Assembly (NCBI GenBank): GCA_040880235.1 | Contig: JBBDIX010000044.1 | Coordinates: 1 to 26,422, forward strand | Direction of reading: 5' to 3' | Origin: JBBDIX01 sp040880235 | GTDB lineage: Bacteria > Actinomycetota > Nitriliruptoria > Nitriliruptorales > Nitriliruptoraceae | Length of the DNA: 26,422 nucleotides | Shown: positions 15,963 through 23,317 of the stretch, piece by piece | Layout of the letters: each line of letters starts with the position of its first letter | How positions within the stretch are numbered: the stretch's first letter is position 1 | Position numbers and translations under genes: made by a program | The notes under the pieces: generated by a model | What the model saw: only the letters and a program-made list of their open reading frames with translations | Told to the model about the DNA's origin: nothing | Database searches by the model: none

Positions 15963-15989
15963 GGGAATACCCTCGTGAGGATCGACGTT
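15963..15989 (+). promoter_or_regulatory. SigR/SigH-type promoter of trxA
   Basis: GGGAAT at 15963-15968 and GTT at 15987-15989 again have exactly 18 bases between them. It lies in the trxB-trxA gap, so trxA can be induced apart from trxB. The predicted leader is about 75 bases before the trxA ATG. Confidence 0.78.
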
Positions 15990-16070
15990 CTTCCCCATGA
16001 ACCCCCGTGCAGGCCTCCTGCACGGACCCCCACGCGAACAGCGCCCTCGCGGCGCACAGGAGACAGCTCA

Positions 16071-16394
16071 ATGGGTGCCACCCCCGTGACCGACGCCGAC
16101 TGGGCCACCGAGGTCCTCGAGTCCGACCTGCCCGTACTGATCGACTTCTGGGCCGAGTGGTGCGGCCCGTGCCGCATGGTCGGCCCGATCGTCGACGAGA
16201 TCGCCGAGGAGAAGTCGGCCGAGCTCAAGGTCCTCAAGCTCAACGTCGACGACAACCCGGCGACCGCGCGCGAGTACGGGATCATGTCGATCCCGACCCT
16301 GCTGGTCTTCCAGAACGGCGAGCCCGCGAAGCGGATCGTGGGCGCCAAGGGCAAGGCCGCCCTGCTCTCCGACCTCGCGGAGTTCGTCGCCTGA
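16071..16394 (+). CDS. trxA: Thioredoxin
   Basis: Small cytoplasmic dithiol protein (107 residues) that reduces disulfides in client proteins and is recycled by TrxB. The active site WCGPC (30-34) sits in DFWAEWCGPCRMVGP, and the cis-proline loop is SIPTLLVF. Length is standard. The ATG at 16071 has AGGAG at 16059-16063; an upstream in-frame GTG would add an atypical 32-residue N-terminus. A SigR-type promoter lies in the intergenic region. Confidence 0.97.
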   Translation: MGATPVTDADWATEVLESDLPVLIDFWAEWCGPCRMVGPIVDEIAEEKSAELKVLKLNVDDNPATAREYGIMSIPTLLVFQNGEPAKRIVGAKGKAALLSDLAEFVA

Positions 16395-16427
16395 CGAACG
16401 TCCGGCAGATCCTCGCGCCGGTGCGCG

Positions 16428-16433
16428 TACGCT
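16428..16433 (+). promoter_or_regulatory. TACGCT -10 box of leaderless cwlM promoter
   Basis: TACGCT followed by 7 bases and the cwlM GTG at 16441. No ribosome-binding site is visible upstream of that GTG, so a leaderless transcript is likely; cwlM may also be read through from trxA. Confidence 0.45.
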
Positions 16434-16440
16434 CCCGCGC

Positions 16441-17520
16441 GTGGAGATTCGTCACGGGCAGGTCGGCACCGAGGTCGAGGACGTGCAGCGACGCCTCGCC
16501 GGACTCGACCTGCCGTGCGACGACGACCCGGGGCTGTTCGGTGACGCGACCCGCGCGGCCGTGCGCACGTTCCAGCAGCGTCGGGGGCTGGTCGCCGACG
16601 GGATCGTCGGGGACGACACCTGGCACGCGCTCGTCGGTGCGTCGTACCGCCTCGGGGACCGGCTGCTGTACGCGACGCTCCCGGCCATGCACGGCGACGA
16701 CGTCCGGGACCTGCAACGCCGTCTGAACCGGTTGGGCTTCGACTCGGGCTACGACGACGGCCTGTTCGAGGGTCGAACCGACACGGCGCTGCGTGAGTTC
16801 CAGCTCAACGTGGGCATGGCCGTCGACGGCATCGCAGGCCCCCAGACGATTGACCTGCTCGCCCGCCTGCACCGGCAGCACCAGGAGTCACCGGCGTTCG
16901 TCGTCCACGAACGCGACCTGCTGCGGCGGGAGCGCCGGCACTCGATCGCGGGCGCCCGGGTGATGATCGACCCGGCCCAGGGCATCGACCATTCCGGCAC
17001 GTGTGCGCTCGACGGGACCCCGGGACACGAGATCGCGTGGGCCATCGCCACCCTGATCCAGGGTCGGCTCGCCGCGCTCGGCGCGCACGTGGTCTTCAGC
17101 CGAGGTCCTCGCACGACCCCGACGCCGTCTCAACGTGCGCAGCACGCGAACGTGGAGGACGTCGAGGCGATCCTGTCCATCCACGTCAACGCCGACGCGT
17201 CCGCCCAGGCCCGGGGTGTCGCGGGGCACCACTTCGGGACCGACGTCCACGTGTCGGAGCAGGGCCGCGCCCTCGCACTCCTCGTGGTCGACAGCATCGT
17301 GGCCGTGACCGGGTCTCCCCACTGCCGGGTGCACCCGTCCACCGCAGCGCTGCTGCGCGAGTCACGGGCACCCGCTGCCGTCGTCGAGGTCGGATTCGTC
17401 ACCAACCCCGAGGACTCGGCCCTGCTCACCAGCACGACGGGGCAGCGCGACGTCGCCCGAGCCTGCGTGGATGCACTGTCGGCCTACCTGTTGACCCCGT
17501 CGGACGACTGGGGCCCGTGA
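16441..17520 (+). CDS. cwlM: CwlM-like amidase_3 protein, probably regulatory
   Basis: A 359-residue protein with two peptidoglycan-binding_1 repeats (about 5-68 and 78-143; QRRLAGLD.. and QRRLNRLGF..) and an amidase_3 domain (172-350). It has no signal peptide, so it should be cytoplasmic. Of the zinc site, Glu197 (GHEIAWAIA), His248 (SIHVNAD) and the catalytic Glu316 (VEVGF) are present, but the first ligand, His of the usual DPGHGG, is Gln180 in MIDPAQG. Mycobacterial CwlM, in the same gene position, is known to act on MurA in peptidoglycan precursor synthesis after phosphorylation by PknB rather than as a hydrolase. A similar regulatory role is inferred here. GTG start with a leaderless-type promoter 7 bases before it. 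Confidence 0.9.
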   Translation: MEIRHGQVGTEVEDVQRRLAGLDLPCDDDPGLFGDATRAAVRTFQQRRGLVADGIVGDDTWHALVGASYRLGDRLLYATLPAMHGDDVRDLQRRLNRLGFDSGYDDGLFEGRTDTALREFQLNVGMAVDGIAGPQTIDLLARLHRQHQESPAFVVHERDLLRRERRHSIAGARVMIDPAQGIDHSGTCALDGTPGHEIAWAIATLIQGRLAALGAHVVFSRGPRTTPTPSQRAQHANVEDVEAILSIHVNADASAQARGVAGHHFGTDVHVSEQGRALALLVVDSIVAVTGSPHCRVHPSTAALLRESRAPAAVVEVGFVTNPEDSALLTSTTGQRDVARACVDALSAYLLTPSDDWGP

Positions 17521-17547
17521 CACGCAGATCCCGCCGGCGAACACGGA

Positions 17548-17760
17548 TCAGTCGCGGTCGACCCACCGGCTGATCGTCAGTCCGGCGACCAGTCCCGTCA
17601 CGATCCCCACGACGGCGCGCCGCCATCCCCCCACGGCCACCCAGGGTCGGGCCACCTCGACGTCGGAACTCCCCGTCGAGTCGGCGCCGGGGCGGGTCGC
17701 ATCCGTCCCCTCCGCACGCGCGACATCGTGGTCGCTGGTCCAGGAGTCGGCAGCCCCCAT
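17548..17760 (-). CDS. Small single-pass membrane protein, unknown
   Basis: A 70-residue protein with a polar, acidic N-terminal half (MGAADSWTSDHDVARAEGTD..) and one membrane helix near the C-terminus (AVVGIVTGLVAGLTISRWV), ending in VDRD. I do not recognise a family. Reality is supported by GGGAGG about 9 bases before the ATG at 17760, G/C-rich third positions, and a TACGAT -10-like box on the minus strand at 17801-17806. It converges with cwlM (27 bases between stops) and diverges from the aminotransferase gene. It may be an envelope or divisome accessory, but nothing in the sequence proves this. Confidence 0.6.
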   Translation of the reverse strand: MGAADSWTSDHDVARAEGTDATRPGADSTGSSDVEVARPWVAVGGWRRAVVGIVTGLVAGLTISRWVDRD

Positions 17761-17884
17761 TCGGCATCCACCTCCCGTTGGCATGGCCTCGATACGCTCG
17801 ATCGTAGCCTGCACTGCCCGGCGCCCCCCGACGGCCCTGCATCCTCCTCCACCCTGCCCGATCCGCCCCCATCGAGCATCGATC

Positions 17885-19159
17885 GTGCGCCTCGACACGG
17901 ACCCGTACCTCACGCGTTACGCGACGCGTGTCCGCGGCATGAACGCGTCCGAGATCCGCGCCCTGTTCTCCGTGGCATCACGCCCGGAGGTGGTGTCGTT
18001 CGCCGGCGGGATGCCCGCGACGTCCGAGCTCGACATGGAGGCGGTCGAGGCCGTGGTCGCCGGCGTGATCCGAGACCACGGGGCGACCGCCCTGCAGTAC
18101 GGGGTCGGACAGGGTCGCGGAGAACTCCGAGAACTCCTCGTCGACGTGATGCGGGAGGAGGGTGTGCCCGCGCACGCCGACGACCTCATCATCACGAGCG
18201 GTGGACAGCAGGCACTCGAACTCGTCGCGACGTGCCTCATCGACCCGGGAGACATCGTCCTGGCCGAGGGCCCGACCTACGTGGGAGGGATCGGCGCACT
18301 CACGAGCCTGCAGGCCGACGTGCACCACGTCCCGATGGATGCCGACGGCATGCAGGTGGACGCGCTGGCCGACCAGCTCGCCCGACTGCGCGGCGAGGGA
18401 CGTCGTGCGAAGTACGTCTACACGATCCCCAACCACCAGAATCCGGCCGGGGTGTCCCTGTCGGTTCCCCGTCGCGAGCAGCTGGCCGAGCTGGCGGAGT
18501 CCGAGGACCTGCTGATCCTCGAGGACAACCCGTACGGGCTGCTCGACTTCAACGGGCAGACCTACCCGTCCCTGCGCTCGATGGTGCCCGACCGCGTGCT
18601 CTACGTCGGGACCGTCTCCAAGATATTCGCGCCCGGCGTGCGAACCGGCTGGCTCGTGGCACCCCGCGCCATGCGCGACAAGCTCATCGTGCTGCGCGAG
18701 GCGGCCGACCTGTGTCCTCCGAACCTGACGCAGATGGTGGTGGAGTCCTGGCTGGGCACGCAGCCGTGGCGCGAGCAGGTCAAGCGGTTCCGTGAGGTCT
18801 ACCACCAGAAGGCCGTGGCGATGCTCGGCGCGCTCGCGGCGGAGATGCCCGAGGGCGTGTCCTGGACGCATCCCACCGGCGCCTTCTACGTGTGGCTCAC
18901 CGTGCCCGAGGCCCTCGACACCTCCGCACTGCTCGCTCGCGCGGTCCAGCAACGGGTGGCGTACGTGCCCGGACGGGGGTTCTTCGCCGACGGGCAGGGC
19001 AGCAACCAGGCCCGCCTGTGCTTCAGCTTCCCGAGCGTCGACCGGATCCACGAGGGCGTCGTGCGACTGGCCGAACTGATCCAGGCCGAGATCGAACTCG
19101 TCCGCTCCGTGTACGGCCACTCCTCCTCCCCCGACGCGTCCGCCGAGCCTCCGAGGTGA
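17885..19159 (+). CDS. PLP-dependent aminotransferase, fold type I
   Basis: A 424-residue class I/II aminotransferase of the 2-aminoadipate/LysN or MocR-catalytic-domain type. Visible features: GGMPATSELD (41-50), ITSGGQQALEL (103-113), Asn186 in PNHQNPAG, Asp214/Tyr217 in EDNPYG, the PLP lysine Lys246 in VSKIFAPGVRTGW, and ARLCFSFP near the end with the substrate-carboxylate Arg. The amino donor cannot be told from sequence; aromatic, branched-chain or 2-aminoadipate activity are all possible. The GTG at 17885 (MRLDTDPYLT) is preferred since relatives start shortly before RYATRVRGMNASEIR; an upstream ATG at 17783 would add a Pro/Arg-rich 34 residues. Mycobacteria have a different gene (Rv3916c) at this place. 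Followed 7 bases later by the ddl-like gene. Confidence 0.9.
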   Translation: MRLDTDPYLTRYATRVRGMNASEIRALFSVASRPEVVSFAGGMPATSELDMEAVEAVVAGVIRDHGATALQYGVGQGRGELRELLVDVMREEGVPAHADDLIITSGGQQALELVATCLIDPGDIVLAEGPTYVGGIGALTSLQADVHHVPMDADGMQVDALADQLARLRGEGRRAKYVYTIPNHQNPAGVSLSVPRREQLAELAESEDLLILEDNPYGLLDFNGQTYPSLRSMVPDRVLYVGTVSKIFAPGVRTGWLVAPRAMRDKLIVLREAADLCPPNLTQMVVESWLGTQPWREQVKRFREVYHQKAVAMLGALAAEMPEGVSWTHPTGAFYVWLTVPEALDTSALLARAVQQRVAYVPGRGFFADGQGSNQARLCFSFPSVDRIHEGVVRLAELIQAEIELVRSVYGHSSSPDASAEPPR

Positions 19160-19166
19160 TGCTGCC

Positions 19167-20114
19167 GTGACCAACTCCCCCACCCGATCGATCGCCGTGC
19201 TGTCCGGCGGCCTGTCCCTCGAACGCGAGGTGAGCCTGCGTTCGGGCGGCCGCGTTGCCGACGCCCTGGCGGATCGCGGCCATCAGGTCACGCGGATCGA
19301 CGTGGACCACGACCTCGTCGGCATCCTCGACAACGGGGGCTTCGATGTCGCGTTCCTTGCGCTCCACGGGTCCACCGGAGAGGACGGCACGGTGCAGTCC
19401 CTGCTGGAACTCGTCGGCCTGCCCTACACCGGTCCTGACGTGCTGGCGAGTTCCATGGCGTGGAACAAGCCGATCGCCCAGGGCCTCTACCAACGACAGG
19501 GGCTGGCGACGCCCGAGCGCGTCACCCTCAGTCAGCAGGCGTTCCGGGACATGGGTGCGAGCGCAGCCGTCGACCGTGTCGCCGCGGCGCTGGGGGTTCC
19601 CCTGGTCGTCAAGCCCGCAACCGGCGGGTCGTCCCTGGGCCTCACCGTCGTCGAGGATCCCGCGCAGCTGCCCCAGGCCATCATCGGCGCGTTCAGCTTT
19701 GCGGACGTGGTGCTGATCGAACGCTTCGTCGAGGGCACCGAGGTGGCGGTGTCGGTGCTCGACGGGAAGGCCCTGCCTTCGGTGGAGATCCGGCCCAAGG
19801 AGGGCACCTACGACTTCGCGGCGCGCTACACCGCCGGGGCCACCGAGTTCCACGTCCCCGCCCGCCTCGACGAGGACGTGCGTCGCACCTGTGAGCGCAC
19901 CGCCGTGACCGCCTACGACGCCATCGGTGCGCGGCACGTGTCACGTGCCGACATGATCGTGGACCGTGACGGGGTGCCCTGGATCCTCGAGCTCGACACC
20001 TGCCCCGGCCTGACGAGCACGTCCCTGCTGCCGATGGCGGCCGCGGCGGCCGGCATCGAGTTCGACGCCCTGTGTGTCCAGCTCGTCGAACTCGCCCTGC
20101 GCGACGCGTCGTGA
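19167..20114 (+). CDS. ddl: D-alanine--D-alanine ligase family enzyme
   Basis: ATP-grasp ligase, 315 residues, predicted to join two D-alanines for peptidoglycan precursors. Visible: Glu19 in LEREVSLRSG (substrate amino-group contact), LHGSTGEDGTVQ (67-78), ATP lysine Lys149 in VVKPATGGSSLG, Glu185 in ERFVEG, the omega loop KEGTYDFAARYTAGATEFHVPA, Mg ligand Asp262, and ELDTCPGLTSTSLLP (275-289). In the last motif the usual Asn of E-x-N is Asp277. Most binding residues are intact, so the Ddl assignment is probable, but a related ligase specificity cannot be excluded. GTG start with GAGGTGA just upstream; 7 bases after the aminotransferase stop and overlapping the HAD gene by GTGA. Confidence 0.88.
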   Translation: MTNSPTRSIAVLSGGLSLEREVSLRSGGRVADALADRGHQVTRIDVDHDLVGILDNGGFDVAFLALHGSTGEDGTVQSLLELVGLPYTGPDVLASSMAWNKPIAQGLYQRQGLATPERVTLSQQAFRDMGASAAVDRVAAALGVPLVVKPATGGSSLGLTVVEDPAQLPQAIIGAFSFADVVLIERFVEGTEVAVSVLDGKALPSVEIRPKEGTYDFAARYTAGATEFHVPARLDEDVRRTCERTAVTAYDAIGARHVSRADMIVDRDGVPWILELDTCPGLTSTSLLPMAAAAAGIEFDALCVQLVELALRDAS

Positions 20115-20800
20115 GCGACGAACCATCGGCGCCCGACGAGGCGCCCGAGCTGCCGCCTGCCCCGGACGTGATCGCGTTCGACATCGGCGAGGTCATCGTC
20201 GACGAGACACGCGTCTGGGCCGTCTGGGCAGACCTGATCGGGGTGACGCCGCTGACGTTCGCGGCCGTGCTCGGCGCAGCCATCAGTCAGGGGGGTGACC
20301 ACCGCGACGTGTTCGCCCATCTCGCACCGAACGTCGAGTGGGAGTCGCTGCTCGTCGAGCACGAGGCCCGGCTCGGCGGGCTCGGTGCCGAAGACCTGCA
20401 CCCCGACGTGCGGACCTGCCTGGACGAACTGCACGCGGCGGGCCTGACCGTCGTGCTCGCCGGCAACCAACCGGCATCGCGCACGGCACAGCTGCAGGCG
20501 CTCGACCTCGGCTGCGACGACATCGTCACGTCGGATGAACTCGGCCATGAGAAGCCCGATCTCGCGTTCTTCGAGGCGCTCTTCGCACGCCTGGGCGTTT
20601 CGGCCGAACGCGTGCTGTACGTGGGCGATCGGCTCGACAACGACGTGCTGCCCGCCTCGGTGTCGGGCGCACGAACGTGTTGGCTCCGTCGCGGCCCCTG
20701 GGGCCAGCTGCAGGAGCCGCCCGACGGCTTCGTCCCGGACCTCTCCCTCGAGGGCCTCGGGGAGCTCAGCGAACTCGTGACGGAATGGAGGCAGACGTGA
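20111..20800 (+). CDS. HAD-superfamily hydrolase
   Basis: A 229-residue haloacid dehalogenase-like protein, probably a small-molecule phosphatase. Motif I is FDIGEVIVDE with nucleophile Asp24; the usual second Asp (DxD) is Gly26, as in DxG-type relatives such as YihX. Motif II appears as VVLAGNQ, motif III as the Lys of LGHEKPDLAFF, and motif IV as VGDRLDNDVLPA. The cap is helical. The GTG start overlaps the ddl stop (GTGA) and the stop overlaps the rpiA start (GTGA), so ddl, HAD and rpiA are one coupled unit. The substrate is unknown; association with sugar phosphates is possible from its neighbour rpiA but is only an inference. Confidence 0.87.
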   Translation: MSDEPSAPDEAPELPPAPDVIAFDIGEVIVDETRVWAVWADLIGVTPLTFAAVLGAAISQGGDHRDVFAHLAPNVEWESLLVEHEARLGGLGAEDLHPDVRTCLDELHAAGLTVVLAGNQPASRTAQLQALDLGCDDIVTSDELGHEKPDLAFFEALFARLGVSAERVLYVGDRLDNDVLPASVSGARTCWLRRGPWGQLQEPPDGFVPDLSLEGLGELSELVTEWRQT

Positions 20801-21528
20801 CCCGAGCGAAGCAGGCGGCCGCGATGGCGGCCGCCAGCCCGTCTGCGTCGACGACCGTGCCGTCGNNNNNNNNNNCGGGGCCCCCCCCAGACCTGGTGAC
20901 CGACGGCATGGTGCTCGGCCTGGGCACCGGGTCGACCGTCGCGTTCTTCCTCGACGAGCTCGCGGCCCGCGGGCTGGACGTACGGGGAATCCCCACCTCC
21001 GAGGCCACGGCCGAGGCCTGCCGTCGACACGGCATCGAGCTGGTCGGTACCGCAGACGTGGAGCAGGTCGATCTCGCCGTGGACGGTGCGGACGAACTCG
21101 ACACCGCGCTGCGCCTGGTGAAGGGCGGGGGCGGTGCACTGCTGCGTGAGAAGGTCGTGGCCGCCATGGCGCGCGAGTTCGTGGTGATCGCGACCGTGGA
21201 CAAGGTCGTCGACCGGCTCGGCGACTCGTTCCCGCTGCCCGTCGAGGTGGTGCCCTTCGCGGTGGCGCCGGTGACGCGGAACATCGCCGCCCTGGGATTC
21301 GAGGTCACGACGCGCGCCGAGGGTCTCACGCCCACGGACAACGGCAACGCCGTGCTCTTCTGCCACCTCGCAGGCGGCATCGCTGATCTCTGGTCGACGG
21401 AGCAGGAGCTTCGTGCGATTCCGGGCGTCGTGTGCACCGGCCTCTTCCTGGACATGGCGAACGTGGCCCTGCTCGGCGACGCCGACGGCGGCGTCGAACG
21501 GCTCGAGGCCCACGCAACGGCCGAATGA
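20797..21528 (+). CDS. rpiA: Ribose-5-phosphate isomerase A (assembly gap inside)
   Basis: Interconverts ribose-5-phosphate and ribulose-5-phosphate in the pentose phosphate pathway. Visible motifs are GLGTGSTVAFF, DGADELD and KGGGGALLREK, plus the C-terminal block LTPTDNGNAVLFC. The GTG at 20797 is chosen over the ATG at 20785 because GGAGGC lies 6 bases before it and it overlaps the HAD stop as GTGA. Ten Ns at 20866-20875 interrupt the 5' part. Relatives go directly from KxxAAxxAA to DLVxDGMxLGLGTGST; here 18 extra codons (about 20836-20889), including the Ns, separate the two. The extra stretch is most likely an assembly artefact; the rest of the gene is intact. Confidence 0.9.
   Translation: MTRAKQAAAMAAASPSASTTVPSXXXXGPPPDLVTDGMVLGLGTGSTVAFFLDELAARGLDVRGIPTSEATAEACRRHGIELVGTADVEQVDLAVDGADELDTALRLVKGGGGALLREKVVAAMAREFVVIATVDKVVDRLGDSFPLPVEVVPFAVAPVTRNIAALGFEVTTRAEGLTPTDNGNAVLFCHLAGGIADLWSTEQELRAIPGVVCTGLFLDMANVALLGDADGGVERLEAHATAE
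20866..20875. other. Scaffold gap (10 N)
   Basis: Ten consecutive undetermined bases, a typical placeholder for a scaffold join of unknown length. A run of eight C follows at once (GGGGCCCCCCCC), a likely cause of broken assembly. It lies in the 5' part of rpiA. Confidence 0.97.
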
Positions 21529-21550
21529 CCTGGTCAGTCGTCCAGGTCAT
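21525..21550. terminator. Bidirectional hairpin between rpiA and parB
   Basis: ATGACCTGG at 21525-21533 is the exact reverse complement of CCAGGTCAT at 21542-21550, with an 8-base loop. It spans the stop codons of the converging rpiA and parB genes, which are only 5 bases apart, so it could end transcription from both sides. No T-run follows. Confidence 0.4.
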
Positions 21551-22478
21551 CGAGCGCGGCAGGTCTCACCGGTGAACGACCCGATCCCCCGAGCCCGTTG
21601 GCGATGATGCCCACGATGCGTTCGAGATCGTCCACAGACGTGAACTCCACCTGCATCTTCCCGCGCTTCGCTCCCATCGTGATGCGAACGCGTGCTTCGA
21701 GGGCGTCGGACAGGTCATCCTGAAGTTCGAGCAGCCCGGGAGCCTGGAGGTTGCGGCTTCGGCCACGCCCTGTCCTGCCCGACGGTGACGAGTCATCCAT
21801 GAGGCGCACCCGAACCAGTTCCTCGGTGGCCCGCACCGACAGGCCCTCGGCCACCACGCGGTCGGCGATGCGCTCCTGTTCCGCCGCGGTCTCGAGCGCG
21901 AGCAGCGCCTTGGCGTGGCCGGCGGACAGGACACCGGCCGCCACGCGGCGCTGAACACCCGCAGGCAGCCCGAGCAGTCGCAGGGTGTTGCTGACCAGCG
22001 GGCGCGAGCGCCCGAGGCGGGTCGCGAGTTCCTCCTGGGTGAACCCGAACTCCTGGAGAAGCTGCTGATAGGCCGCGGCCTCCTCCAGGGGGTTGAGCTG
22101 CACGCGGTGGATGTTCTCGATCAGGGCTTCCTTGAGCAGGTCGCCATCCTCGGTGTGGCGGACCACGATCGGAACGGTCTCCAACCCGGCGATGCCAGCC
22201 GCGCGCAGTCGGCGTTCACCGGCGACGAGTTCGTAGCCGTCGCCGTCGGGATGTGGTCGCACGACCAGGGGCTGCAGGATCCCGACGTCCTTCAGGGACA
22301 CCGCGAGGCCCTCGAGCTCCTCGTCGTCGAAGACCTCCCGCGGCTGCCGCGGATTGGTCCGGATGCTCGAGATCGGGACCTCTGCAGACGTCGCGGACAT
22401 CGGCGACCCGGGGCCCTGATCCGGAGGGATCAGCGCAGCAAGTCCCTTGCCCAGTCCCCCACGGCGTTGCGCGCTCAT
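21534..22478 (-). CDS. parB: Chromosome partitioning protein ParB
   Basis: DNA-binding CTPase that loads at parS, spreads and recruits condensin, aiding origin segregation with ParA. The 314 residues begin RRGGLGKGLAALIP (the ParA-interacting N-terminus). The ParB/Srx domain carries GERRLRAAG (the CTP-binding box) and ENIHRVQLNPLEEAAAY, the helix-turn-helix region contains FTQEELATRLGRSRPLVSNTLRLLGLP, and a C-terminal dimerisation part follows an Arg/Ser-rich linker. The ATG at 22478 overlaps the parA stop as ATGA. Three candidate parS sites lie about 1.7 kb away at 24144-24215. Confidence 0.97.
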   Translation of the reverse strand: MSAQRRGGLGKGLAALIPPDQGPGSPMSATSAEVPISSIRTNPRQPREVFDDEELEGLAVSLKDVGILQPLVVRPHPDGDGYELVAGERRLRAAGIAGLETVPIVVRHTEDGDLLKEALIENIHRVQLNPLEEAAAYQQLLQEFGFTQEELATRLGRSRPLVSNTLRLLGLPAGVQRRVAAGVLSAGHAKALLALETAAEQERIADRVVAEGLSVRATEELVRVRLMDDSSPSGRTGRGRSRNLQAPGLLELQDDLSDALEARVRITMGAKRGKMQVEFTSVDDLERIVGIIANGLGGSGRSPVRPAALDDLDD

Positions 22479-23317
22479 GAGTCTGCTCCTGGTGTCGGAT
22501 CGTCCGCGGGCGGTCGCATGGGAAGATTGAGTCGTGCCGCGATCTCGCGGGCCAGCTGGACGTAGGTCTGCGCGCCCCGGCTCTCGGGATCGAACACCGT
22601 GATGGGCTGCCCGTAGCTGGGTGCCTCGGACAGGCGGACACTCCTCGGCACGACCGTCGGATACGCACGATCGCCGAAGTACGCCCGTACCTCGTCGACC
22701 ACCTGCTGTGCGAGATTGGTCCGTGCATCGAACATCGTCAGGACGACGCCTCCGACCTCGAGTTCGCGGTTGAGGTTCTCACTGACGAGTTGCACGGTGC
22801 GCATGAGCTGGCCGAGACCCTCGAGCGCGTAGTACTCACACTGGATCGGGACCAGAACCTGATCAGAGGCCACGAACGCGTTTATGGTCAACAGACCAAG
22901 TGAGGGCGGGCAGTCGATGAAGATGACGTCGTAGCGGTCGGCGACCTTCTCGAGCGCCCGGCGAAGGCGCTGTTCCCGCGACATCGCGGACACGAGCTCG
23001 ACCTCGGCCCCCGCGAGCTCGAGCGACGAGGGCAGGACGTCGAGTCCATCGACCTCCGAGGGCACGATTGCCTCGGCCACGTCGACGGCCTGCAACAGCA
23101 CGCTGTAGGTGCTCTCCTGATCGCGCTCCACTCGCAGTCCCAGCCCGGTCGACGCATTGCCCTGGGGGTCGAGGTCGACCAGCAGGACACGGACGCCATA
23201 CATCGCGAGTGCTGCCCCGATGGAGATGGTGGTGGTGGTCTTGCCGACGCCGCCCTTCTGGTTGGCGACACTGACGATCACGGCGGACCGAGTCCGTTCG
23301 GGCGTGATCGGGTCCAT
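22475..23317 (-). CDS. parA: Chromosome partitioning ATPase ParA
   Basis: Deviant Walker-type ATPase that binds nucleoid DNA and moves ParB-parS complexes. The 280 residues contain KGGVGKTT (21-28), the Walker A' box LLVDLDPQGNAS, FIDCPPSLGLLT and the conserved PRSVRLSEAPSYGQPI. Two ATGs are possible: the one at 23317 (MDPITPERT) has GGAG 5 bases upstream, while the one at 23353 has no ribosome site, so the shorter form is preferred. The gene overlaps parB by 4 bases. The 162-bp gap to rsmG holds no gene; it contains a 6-bp stem hairpin at 23364-23379 and presumably the parAB promoter. Confidence 0.96.
   Translation of the reverse strand: MDPITPERTRSAVIVSVANQKGGVGKTTTTISIGAALAMYGVRVLLVDLDPQGNASTGLGLRVERDQESTYSVLLQAVDVAEAIVPSEVDGLDVLPSSLELAGAEVELVSAMSREQRLRRALEKVADRYDVIFIDCPPSLGLLTINAFVASDQVLVPIQCEYYALEGLGQLMRTVQLVSENLNRELEVGGVVLTMFDARTNLAQQVVDEVRAYFGDRAYPTVVPRSVRLSEAPSYGQPITVFDPESRGAQTYVQLAREIAARLNLPMRPPADDPTPGADS

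Noticed and set aside
13632..15998. 788-codon minus-strand open frame across anti-sigma, zinc-finger gene and trxB
   Set aside because: Composition is Arg/Gly/Asp-rich and it crosses several well-supported genes on both strands.
17783..17884. Aminotransferase start at the upstream ATG (17783)
   Set aside because: The added 34 residues are Pro/Arg-rich, unlike relatives, and the segment overlaps candidate promoter elements for both divergent genes.
20836..20889. The extra rpiA residues as a genuine insertion or mobile element
   Set aside because: They flank a 10-N scaffold gap and a C homopolymer; an assembly artefact explains them better.
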